Assembly (NCBI GenBank): GCA_019873625.1
Contig: JAIOAW010000002.1
Coordinates: 1 to 64,000 of the forward strand
DNA: 64,000 bases
From: Chloroflexota bacterium
Lineage (GTDB): Bacteria; Chloroflexota; Anaerolineae; UBA1429
Direction: 5' to 3'
The position numbers were made by a program, and so were the translations under genes. Positions 7,846 through 14,880 of the stretch are shown here, piece by piece; within the stretch, counting starts at the first letter, position 1, and each line of letters starts with the position of its first letter. The notes below the pieces were generated by a model that saw only the letters and a list, made by a program, of their open reading frames with translations, had not been told where the DNA came from and searched no databases.

Positions 7846-8605
7846 CCCTCACCGCTGTTTCACCATACGCCGGGTGGTTCCCGAAGGACGCGCGGGCGTT
7901 ACGCTCGTCCTCGATGGCGACCTGGAGGCCAAACCGGGGCAGTTCGTGATGGTGTGGCTGCCGGGCATCGAAGAGCGCCCCTTTGCGGTCGTCTCCGAAA
8001 GGCCGTTGATGCTCAGCGTGCAGGTGGTGGGGCCGTTCACGCGCGCCTTGGCCTCGCGCCGGGAGGGAGAGCGCCTTTGGGTGCGCGGGCCGTATGGGCG
8101 GGGGTTTGCCTTACGCGGCCGGAGGCACCTCCTCATCGGCGGGGGGAGCGGCATCGCCTCGCTGGCGCTCCTTGCCGAGAAGGCCCTTGCGCAGGGAGAT
8201 GAGGTGCGCGTTGCGCTGGGCGCGCGCACGGCGGAGGCTCTGCTCCTCGTGGGGCACCTCAAAACCCTGGGCTGCGAACTCCTTTTGGCCACGGAGGATG
8301 GCTCGGCTGGGGTCAAGGGCACGGTGATCGAGGCCGTTCAACCCCTTTTGGCGGGCAGATGGCCCGAACAGGCCTATGCCTGCGGCCCACGGCCGATGCT
8401 CCGGGCGGCCATCCGAGAGGCGAGGCGATGCGGCATCCCCTGCCAGGTGAGCCTGGAAGAGGTGATGAAGTGCGGCCTGGGCGTGTGCGGGCACTGCCAC
8501 TGTGGGGGGTGGCTCGTCTGCCAAGATGGGCCGGTGTTCGAGGCGGGCGAGGTCGAGGCCCTGCTAGAGGTCGAGGAGGCGCTAGGCCCTCTGCCCAGGG
8601 GTTGA
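7838..8605 (+). CDS. pyrK: Dihydroorotate dehydrogenase electron-transfer subunit
   Basis: Passes electrons from the FMN subunit to NAD+ through FAD and a [2Fe-2S] cluster. 255 residues. The N-terminal half is a ferredoxin-reductase-like FAD domain; GGGSGIASLALLAEKA is the nucleotide loop. The C-terminus carries the cluster ligands CGLGVCGHC followed by a fourth Cys in VCQDGPVF, the standard PyrK arrangement. It overlaps pyrD by 8 bp. Its stop codon TGA (8603-8605) lies inside the -35 box of the next promoter, so transcription of the lar genes begins at the very end of the pyr operon. Confidence 0.93.
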   Translation: MYDPHRCFTIRRVVPEGRAGVTLVLDGDLEAKPGQFVMVWLPGIEERPFAVVSERPLMLSVQVVGPFTRALASRREGERLWVRGPYGRGFALRGRRHLLIGGGSGIASLALLAEKALAQGDEVRVALGARTAEALLLVGHLKTLGCELLLATEDGSAGVKGTVIEAVQPLLAGRWPEQAYACGPRPMLRAAIREARRCGIPCQVSLEEVMKCGLGVCGHCHCGGWLVCQDGPVFEAGEVEALLEVEEALGPLPRG

Positions 8606-8629
8606 CATATCCGCCCCTCTCCCTATAAT
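8602..8629 (+). promoter_or_regulatory. Consensus sigma-70-type promoter of the lar cluster
   Basis: TTGACA (8602-8607) and TATAAT (8624-8629) are both perfect matches, with a 16-bp spacer. The predicted start site falls within the palindrome at 8634-8652. Confidence 0.85.
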
Positions 8630-8633
8630 CTTT

Positions 8634-8652
8634 CTTGATAAGTCTTATCAAG
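8634..8652. promoter_or_regulatory. Perfect 19-bp palindrome over the lar transcription start (probable operator)
   Basis: CTTGATAAG-T-CTTATCAAG has nine-base arms around one central base. It begins 4 bp after a perfect -10 box, where a bound dimeric repressor would block initiation or clearance. No regulator gene lies next to it, so the binding protein is unknown. Confidence 0.65.
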
Positions 8653-8667
8653 ATTTGGGGGCGCGAT

Positions 8668-9498
8668 ATGTCGGATGACCTATTGGCCAAAGAGGGGCGC
8701 CTGCTCGATGCCCTGCGCGCTATGGGGCGTGTGGTGGTGGCCTTTTCGGGCGGGGTGGATAGCAGTTACCTGCTCGCCGCGGCTGTGGAGGCATTAGGGC
8801 GAGAGCGAGTCCTCGCCGTAACGGTGGATTCCCCGCTCTTGCCGCCCGGCGAGATGGATACCGCCCGAGCCGTGGCTGAGCAATTGGGCGTGCGGCACCG
8901 CCTCGTGCCCTTTGATGAACTGGCCCTCCCCGAGATTGCCGCGAATACCGCCTTGCGCTGTTATTACTGCAAGCGGGCGAGGTTCGGGGCGCTCCTTGGC
9001 CTCGTCGCCGCCGAATGGCCGGGGGCGGTGCTCGTCCATGGCGAAAATGCCGATGATCACCTCGATTATCGTCCCGGCTCCCAGGCGGCGCGCGAACTCG
9101 GCGTGCGGGCGCCCTTGGCTGAGGCGGGGCTGACCAAGGCGGAGATTCGCGCCCTTTCGCGCCGGCGCGGCCTGCCCACGTGGGATCATCCTGCCGCGTC
9201 TTGCTTGGCCACGCGCTTCCCCTACGATACGCCGCTCAGCCGCGAGGGGCTAAAGCGAGTAGGCCAGGCCGAACGGGCGCTCCAGGCCATCGCGGGGCTG
9301 CGCCAGGTGCGGGTGCGCGATCACTTTCCGCTCGCGCGCCTGGAAGTGCCCGCTGAACAGGTGGCGCTACTCGCTCAAGAACCCTTGCGCACTCAGGTGA
9401 TCGAGGCCGTCAAGGCTTGCGGTTATTTGTACGTGGCACTTGACCTCGAAGGATATCGAATGGGGAGTATGAATGAAAGCCTTACCCGTGCACGATGA
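8668..9498 (+). CDS. larE: LarE-type ATP-dependent sulfur insertase (nickel-pincer nucleotide synthesis), three-Cys type
   Basis: Converts pyridinium-3,5-biscarboxylate mononucleotide to its bis-thio form. 276 residues from ATG 8668; the 11-residue TTG extension would begin inside the operator and is less likely. AFSGGVDSSYL (about 25-35) is the PP-loop that binds ATP. Cys98 and Cys101 (RCYYCKR) and Cys179 (ASCLATRF) match the three-cysteine LarE class that carries a [4Fe-4S] cluster, as in Thermotoga, rather than the single sacrificial Cys of Lactobacillus. Its stop overlaps larB by 26 bp. Confidence 0.88.
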   Translation: MSDDLLAKEGRLLDALRAMGRVVVAFSGGVDSSYLLAAAVEALGRERVLAVTVDSPLLPPGEMDTARAVAEQLGVRHRLVPFDELALPEIAANTALRCYYCKRARFGALLGLVAAEWPGAVLVHGENADDHLDYRPGSQAARELGVRAPLAEAGLTKAEIRALSRRRGLPTWDHPAASCLATRFPYDTPLSREGLKRVGQAERALQAIAGLRQVRVRDHFPLARLEVPAEQVALLAQEPLRTQVIEAVKACGYLYVALDLEGYRMGSMNESLTRAR

Positions 9499-10240
9499 TT
9501 TGAACCATACGCCGTTTGCTCAACTCGATTTCGACCGGCACCATCGCAAGGGCGTGCCGGAGATCGTCCTCGCCGACCGCAAGACGGTGGAGCAGAGCCT
9601 GGCCATCGCCGAGGCCTTTTTAGAACGCAACGGCCGCGCCATCCTCTCGCGGGTGCCGCCAGCCCTGGAGGAGGCGCTCATTGCCCGCTATGGGCAAGAG
9701 GGGTTCGAATGGTACCGCGCCTCTCGCACGGCCATTTTGCGGCGGGGCGTGTATCCCCAGCCGAACGGGGGGCGGGTGGCCATCTTTACGGCGGGGACCT
9801 CTGACCAGCCGATTGCGGAAGAGGCAGCCATCGTCTGCCGCGAGATGGGCTGCCAGGTGAGCACTTATTATGACGTGGGCGTGGCGGGTTTACACCGCCT
9901 GTTTGGCCCCCTGCGGCAGGCGCTGGAAGTGGACGATGTGGATGTCATCATCGTGGCGGCCGGGATGGACGGCGCGCTGCCTTCGGTCGTCTCGGGGTTG
10001 GTGGATGTGCCGGTGATCGGCCTGCCCACCTCCGTAGGCTACGGTATGGGCGGCCGAGGCGAGGCCGCGCTCCTTTCGATGCTCCAGACCTGCGCGCCGG
10101 GGCTGGCCGTGGTGAATATTGATAACGGCGTCGGCGCAGGGGCGACGGCGGCGCTCATCGCCATCCGCGCGGCCAAGGGGAGGCGCGCCGGCCAGGTTCG
10201 CCCCGAAGAGGTTCAGGCCGATGAGGAGCGCGAGGGGTAG
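9473..10240 (+). CDS. larB: LarB, pyridinium-3,5-biscarboxylic acid mononucleotide synthase
   Basis: Carboxylates nicotinic acid adenine dinucleotide and releases AMP, the first step to the nickel-pincer cofactor. 255 residues. The N-terminal about 100 residues (LDFDRHHRKGVPEIVLADRK) are typical of LarB. The C-terminal part is the PurE-like domain with AIFTAGTSDQPIAEEA, YYDVGVAGLHRL, VIIVAAGMDGALPSVVSGL and the Gly-rich VGYGMGGRGEAAL. It starts inside the end of larE after GGGGAG. A role is implied for some nickel-dependent racemase or epimerase; no LarA homologue is in the window. Confidence 0.9.
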   Translation: MKALPVHDDLNHTPFAQLDFDRHHRKGVPEIVLADRKTVEQSLAIAEAFLERNGRAILSRVPPALEEALIARYGQEGFEWYRASRTAILRRGVYPQPNGGRVAIFTAGTSDQPIAEEAAIVCREMGCQVSTYYDVGVAGLHRLFGPLRQALEVDDVDVIIVAAGMDGALPSVVSGLVDVPVIGLPTSVGYGMGGRGEAALLSMLQTCAPGLAVVNIDNGVGAGATAALIAIRAAKGRRAGQVRPEEVQADEEREG

Positions 10241-10744
10241 ATGAGCGAACTCTCCACCGAGGGCGCCCGATATGAGCGCGTGGTGCAGTTGGAATGCAAC
10301 CTGGACGATATGACCGGCGAGGAATTGGGTTTCGTCCTAGAGAGGTTGCTGGAGGCCGGCGCGCTCGATGCTTGGTTTGCGCCCATCTATATGAAAAAGA
10401 ACCGGCCGGCCGTCCTGTTAGGTGTCCTTTGCCGGCCGGAGCAGGCCGAGAGCTTGCGCGCGCTCCTCTTGCGAGAGACCTCAACCCTGGGCGTGCGCTG
10501 GTGCGAGATGGAACGCCTCGCCGTGGAACGGCATACGGTATGCGTCGAGACGCCCTGGGGGCCGGTGCGCTGTAAGGCGAAACGCTTGGGCGGCCAGGTG
10601 GTAAGCATCAAACCGGAGTACGAAGAGTGCGCCCGCCTGGCCCGCGAATATGGGCTGACGCTGCGCCAGGTGGCGGAGGCCGTTCAAGCGCGTTGGCGAG
10701 AGCAGAACGCCGAACGAGGAGAAGGCGCCTCTGGCGCGGGATGA
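10241..10744 (+). CDS. larC2: LarC C-terminal domain only (LarC2-like)
   Basis: 167 residues matching the C-terminal half of LarC, the CTP-dependent nickel insertase: LECNLDDMTGEELGFVLE, GALDAWFAPIYMKKNRP and the closing SIKPEYEECARLAREYG block. The N-terminal LarC1 part with the His-rich metal site is absent. The gene begins on the base after the larB stop, so there is no room for it upstream. In Lactobacillus the two halves are joined by a programmed frameshift; here LarC1 must be elsewhere or dispensable. A bidirectional terminator follows. Confidence 0.85.
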   Translation: MSELSTEGARYERVVQLECNLDDMTGEELGFVLERLLEAGALDAWFAPIYMKKNRPAVLLGVLCRPEQAESLRALLLRETSTLGVRWCEMERLAVERHTVCVETPWGPVRCKAKRLGGQVVSIKPEYEECARLAREYGLTLRQVAEAVQARWREQNAERGEGASGAG

Positions 10745-10779
10745 AACCCGGAACGGAAGGCATGACCCAAGGGGAACAA

Positions 10780-10816
10780 AATAGGGGAGAGGTGTTCGCC
10801 TCTCCCCTATTCTTTT
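10780..10816. terminator. Bidirectional intrinsic terminator between lar genes and the eCIS/kinase operon
   Basis: AATAGGGGAGAGG and CCTCTCCCCTATT form a perfect 13-bp stem with a 6-nt loop. T-rich tails lie on both strands (TCTTTT on +, TTTTGTT on -). It ends two convergent transcripts. Confidence 0.85.
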
Positions 10817-10837
10817 AGGGCGTTCCATCCCGCCCAT

Positions 10838-13800
10838 CTATTCCAACGAAATCCAATCCGTCGAGCCGCTGGCGCCCGTCAGCCGAATCTCCACCTTGGC
10901 GCTCGTGCCGGCGCCGGCCATAGTGCCCGTCTCCACTTCCACTTTATAGTTCTTGAACAGAGGGAGGATGGCCGTGATACGGATCATCGGCGTGAGGGCG
11001 ACCTTGGGCAACGAATAGGCGGGCGTCGGCGTGGAGGTGGCCCCAGGGAGAAGCGGGATGAGCGGGATAAGCGGCTGCACCAAGACCAGCGTCGCGCCGG
11101 CGCTCACCTTGGAAACACACGCCGTGAGGTTGCCATCCGCCTTATCCGTAGCGATCCAGCGCTCGAAGGTGAACGCCTCATAGCCGGAGCCGGAATCCAC
11201 CTTGACGGTTTTGACGTACCAATCGGGGCTAGGGCCGGTGTTATCATGGCGCAGGCATACCTGGGTGAGCGCCCCTACGTCCACCACCGAGAAAGAGAAC
11301 TCCCGTTTGGACCCCTCGGCAAAGGCCGGCAGGGGCGTGGCCGTGGGCGTGGATGTGGCCGTAGGCGTAGAGGAGGGCATCGGCGTATCGGTCGGTTTGG
11401 GCGTGGGCGAGGGCAGGCTGCCGGGGGCGGGGTCCACGTTATCCTGCAAGCCATCGCCATCCGTATCTTTGGACGTGGGGCTGATGCCCATCTGCACCTC
11501 TTGGCCATCGGGCAGGGTGTCGCCGTCGGTATCCTTGTTCTGGGGGTTCGTGCCCCATTGCAGTTCCTGCTCGTTCGTCAGGCCATCCTGGTCGGGGTCG
11601 GCCTTGAGCCAATCGGCCGTGGCGGTGGCGGCGTTCGCCGTGGCCGCCTTCATCTGTGCCTCCGTCATCGAGGCAGCGGTGGCCGTGAGGAAGGGCTGTT
11701 GGGCCGTTGCCGTGGCCGTGGCGAATACCTGCAAGCGGGCAAGGCTTTCGGCCGTTTGGCTCGCGGCGGCGATGGCCGTCGCCGTGGCCTTGGCGGCGTT
11801 GTTCTTTTGAACGGTGCTGTAGGCAAAGGCCGCCACGGCGCAAAGGAGGAGGACGAGCATCGTTAGGACGGGGATGAGCCAGGCCGGCAGGATGGGTTTG
11901 ACGTTCAGCGACCCCTGCACGGTGGTACCGTGCCCCTCAGGCGTGAGGGCATTGATCACAAAACTGTGCGTCTGCGGCGTGCCCACGAGGGGGCGCTTCC
12001 CTTTGATGCCCACAGGTAAGGCGACGGCGGCCTGTTCGCCGGCTCGTAGGGCGAACTGCGCCGGCTGGGGGGCGATGGTCAGCGCTTCCTGCGGATCCGT
12101 GGCGCTCACGGCGATTTGTTCGGCGATGTTCCCCAAGTTGGCCACACGGAGCGTGCCGCGGCCGGGGAAGTTCAAGATGGTGGGCGTGAGGGAGGCCTGA
12201 ACCTCGTGGAAGGGCGCGATGGTGAGCACGCCTTGGAGGGCCTCGGCGCGCCCCGGGTTGGCCTGCGAGATGACCCGCACCGTGAAGGGGTGCGCCCCGG
12301 CGGCGCTAGTGGGCGCCCGGGGCGGCGCGATGCGCAGGGAGAGGGTGCCCGTATCGCCGGGGGCCAGGCGCAAGAGTTGCGCGGGGCGCGTCACCCAGGC
12401 CTCAGGGAGGCCCTCGACTACGAGCGAAAAGTGATCCACTTGCGGTTGGCGGTTCAGGATGCGCACGAGGGCATCTACCGCTTGGCCGGGTTGCACCTCA
12501 AGTTGCGTCGGTTCGAGGGTGGCCGTGATGGGTTGGGTAGGCGACGCGGCTGCCGGGGCGGCGCCTACGGCGCTGACCTGCGGTTGGGGGGCAGGGGCCG
12601 CGCCGGCCACCTCGAGGCGCAGCCAATAGTCTCCCACGCGGGCTTGGACGGCCGGCTGCCATGGCTCCGCGATGCCGGGGAGGAGCCGATCATTGCCGAG
12701 AAAAGTGCCGTTCGTGCTGTTTAGGTCGGTCAGGTAATAGCGCGTGCCGTCAAAGGTGATCTGCGCGTGGCGGCGCGAGATGCGCGGGCTAGGGATGGCG
12801 ATATCGTTCGTAGGATCGCGGCCGATGGTCAGGCGCTGCTTGCCGGCAAAGGGTACGGCCATCGTGCGCCCTTCTGGAGACATCACAAGGACGCGCCCCC
12901 CCACGGGGATTTCGGCCGGCGGCGTGGGCCAGGCATCGCGCTCGGGGGCCGGCGGCGGGGCCTCGTGCGAGAGCATCGTCGCCAGGCTCACTTGGCCGGC
13001 TTGGGTCGCGGCAAAGGTGGCTTCCTCTTGGCGGGGCAAGGCCAATCTCGCCGCGCGGCAGGCTTGAGCCATCAAATCGGCCGTTTGATACCGATCTTGC
13101 GTGCGCTTGGCCAGGGCCTTGAGGATGATCTCCTCCACCTGCGAGGGCAACTCTGGCGCGACCGAACGGGGCGGTGGGGGCGGTTCTTTGGTATGGGCGC
13201 GGATGGCCTCCGTAAGCGTTTTGACATAAAACGGGACGCGGCCCGTAACGAGTTCGTATAGGACGATCCCCAAGGCATAGATATCTGCGCGGCCGTCAAT
13301 CTCCAGCCCCTCGCATTGCTCCGGGGCCATATAGGCCGGCGTGCCCATAGCCATCCCCGTAACGCTGTGCACGCCCCCCTCGGCGAGTTTCGCCAAACCA
13401 AAATCCGTGAGCACGGGTTGGAAGGGCAGCCCGGCGATGTTCGTCTGCCCCGCCTCGAGAGGTTTGAGGATGATATTGCCGGGTTTCACGTCCCGGTGGT
13501 AGACGCCCCGCCGGTGGGCATAGGCCAGGGCATCGGCCACCGATTCGACGATGGCCAGGCTCTCGGTGAGCGAGATGCGCATATTCTGCTGGGCCAGGTG
13601 GCTCAGCCAATCGCGCAAGTTCTGGCCGGGCAGAAAGGCCATCACGATATAGAGGAGTTTCGGGTCTCGGCTGAAGGTATAGATGGGGACGATGCCGGGG
13701 TGTTCCAGGGCGGCGATGGCCCGCGCCTCTTGCAAGAAGCGCTCGCGGAACCCCTCTTGGGCGGCCACGTGGGGGTGCATCACCTTGATGGCTACGTCGC

Positions 13801-13909
13801 GGTTCAGGGCGATATCTCGCCCTAGGAAGACGGCGCCCATCCCCCCTTGGCCGAGAATCTTTTCGATGCGATAGGTATTATCGAGGATTTGACCGACCAG
13901 TTGATCCAT
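10838..13909 (-). CDS. Transmembrane Ser/Thr protein kinase with FHA, TSP3-type Ca-binding repeats and permuted PLAT domain
   Basis: 1023 residues. Kinase domain 1-285: GQGGMG loop (20-25), Lys42, HRD 138-140, DFG 169-171, APE 195-197, all intact. FHA domain about 340-433 with Arg364, SRRH 378-381 and Asn400. Two beta-sandwich domains span 460-670 and one membrane helix 675-697. Outside the membrane come Ala/Thr-rich linkers and Asp-rich thrombospondin-type-3 repeats (DPDQDGLTN, DTDGDTLPDG, DTDGDGLQDN; about 771-829). A Pro/Thr stalk and a PLAT-like domain follow, whose halves are in reversed order (C-half about 866-930, N-half about 987-1023). It starts 28 bp after the FHA-gpI baseplate gene with AGGAGGG before ATG, so it is the last gene of the eCIS operon. 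Likely role (inference): sense an external cue and phosphorylate the injection apparatus. Confidence 0.9.
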   Translation of the reverse strand: MDQLVGQILDNTYRIEKILGQGGMGAVFLGRDIALNRDVAIKVMHPHVAAQEGFRERFLQEARAIAALEHPGIVPIYTFSRDPKLLYIVMAFLPGQNLRDWLSHLAQQNMRISLTESLAIVESVADALAYAHRRGVYHRDVKPGNIILKPLEAGQTNIAGLPFQPVLTDFGLAKLAEGGVHSVTGMAMGTPAYMAPEQCEGLEIDGRADIYALGIVLYELVTGRVPFYVKTLTEAIRAHTKEPPPPPRSVAPELPSQVEEIILKALAKRTQDRYQTADLMAQACRAARLALPRQEEATFAATQAGQVSLATMLSHEAPPPAPERDAWPTPPAEIPVGGRVLVMSPEGRTMAVPFAGKQRLTIGRDPTNDIAIPSPRISRRHAQITFDGTRYYLTDLNSTNGTFLGNDRLLPGIAEPWQPAVQARVGDYWLRLEVAGAAPAPQPQVSAVGAAPAAASPTQPITATLEPTQLEVQPGQAVDALVRILNRQPQVDHFSLVVEGLPEAWVTRPAQLLRLAPGDTGTLSLRIAPPRAPTSAAGAHPFTVRVISQANPGRAEALQGVLTIAPFHEVQASLTPTILNFPGRGTLRVANLGNIAEQIAVSATDPQEALTIAPQPAQFALRAGEQAAVALPVGIKGKRPLVGTPQTHSFVINALTPEGHGTTVQGSLNVKPILPAWLIPVLTMLVLLLCAVAAFAYSTVQKNNAAKATATAIAAASQTAESLARLQVFATATATAQQPFLTATAASMTEAQMKAATANAATATADWLKADPDQDGLTNEQELQWGTNPQNKDTDGDTLPDGQEVQMGISPTSKDTDGDGLQDNVDPAPGSLPSPTPKPTDTPMPSSTPTATSTPTATPLPAFAEGSKREFSFSVVDVGALTQVCLRHDNTGPSPDWYVKTVKVDSGSGYEAFTFERWIATDKADGNLTACVSKVSAGATLVLVQPLIPLIPLLPGATSTPTPAYSLPKVALTPMIRITAILPLFKNYKVEVETGTMAGAGTSAKVEIRLTGASGSTDWISLE

Positions 13910-13937
13910 ACGGCATTCCCTCCTGCGCCCGGCGGCG

Positions 13938-14876
13938 TTAGGCGATTTCGATGCGGTAGGCCACGTGCGCGGGGCAATTGGCGCGGACGATGCGCTCTAC
14001 CATAGCGCTATCTACGGTTCGGCCTTCGGTGTGGAGCACGACCCTTACAGTATAAGGCCCTTGGTCATTTTCGACGATTTCGGCCGGGCACCCCGTGCAA
14101 ATGCGCAGATACTCTTGCAGGCCCCGCTTGGTGCCCCGTGCCTGGTAGAGTTCGCTGACGTGCCTCAAGAGTTCGCGCTGGGTGCGGCTGGGCCAACGTT
14201 CGTCTACGATTTCGGCCAGCCATTCGTTCAGCCAAGGGATGAACGCCTCGGGCGCGGTCAAGGGGTCAAGGAATAGGCTGAAATGGGCGATGATCTGCTC
14301 AATGGGCGAAAGGAGATCTTCGAAGATGAGCAGGAAGCGCCCGATGAACCCGTCCTCGCTGTAAATGGGCGGGAGATACTGCAACCAGCGGCTGGCATCT
14401 CGCGGGATGCCCACCCACGGCTGGAGCGGGGGCCGGGGCCTTTCTTCGGCGGTAGGAGGAGGTTCGGGCGGCAGGGGAGGGGGCATCTCGGCCCGGGGCA
14501 GAGGCTCGCCGCGCAAGATGACCGGTTGGCGCTGATTTTCTACGGGCGGCGGAGGGGGCGGGGGCGCCTCGTAGCGCAGGCGGAAGGGGCCGATGGCGAT
14601 GATGTCGCCATCGGCCAAGGGGCGGATCTCCTCCGGCGTGAGCGGGCGATCGTTCACCAGCGTGCCGTTGCTCGAGCGCATATCTTGGATGCGCAGCGGC
14701 CAGCGATCGGCATAGATGCGCGCATGCTGGCGCGAGACCCAGGCATGGGGCAGCACCAGGTCATTGAGGGAAGGCTCGCGGCCGATGCGGGTGATGGGCT
14801 GGGCGATTTCATAGACGCGCTCCGGCTCGCCCGGCGCGATGATGTACAATTTGGCGCGCACTTGATCTTGGCTCAT
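13938..14876 (-). CDS. FHA domain fused to gpI-like baseplate wedge protein (Afp12-like)
   Basis: 312 residues. Residues 22-102 are an FHA domain with the phosphothreonine-binding residues in place: Arg33 (RIGRE), Ser48 and His51 (VSRQH), Asn70 (SSNGT). A Pro-rich linker (103-160, including a run of seven Pro) joins it to a phage tail gpI/TIGR02242-type domain at 162-312: RWLQYLPPIYSED, FIGRFLLIFEDLLSPIEQ, PWLNEWLA and ARGTKRGLQEYL. Proteins of this type form part of the baseplate wedge with gpJ. Fusion to FHA places a phosphopeptide reader on the baseplate. The kinase gene follows directly, and the upstream J gene ends 4 bp away. Orthodox Afp12 and Pvc12 lack an FHA domain as far as I know. 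Confidence 0.88.
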   Translation of the reverse strand: MSQDQVRAKLYIIAPGEPERVYEIAQPITRIGREPSLNDLVLPHAWVSRQHARIYADRWPLRIQDMRSSNGTLVNDRPLTPEEIRPLADGDIIAIGPFRLRYEAPPPPPPPVENQRQPVILRGEPLPRAEMPPPLPPEPPPTAEERPRPPLQPWVGIPRDASRWLQYLPPIYSEDGFIGRFLLIFEDLLSPIEQIIAHFSLFLDPLTAPEAFIPWLNEWLAEIVDERWPSRTQRELLRHVSELYQARGTKRGLQEYLRICTGCPAEIVENDQGPYTVRVVLHTEGRTVDSAMVERIVRANCPAHVAYRIEIA

Positions 14877-14880
14877 AGTG

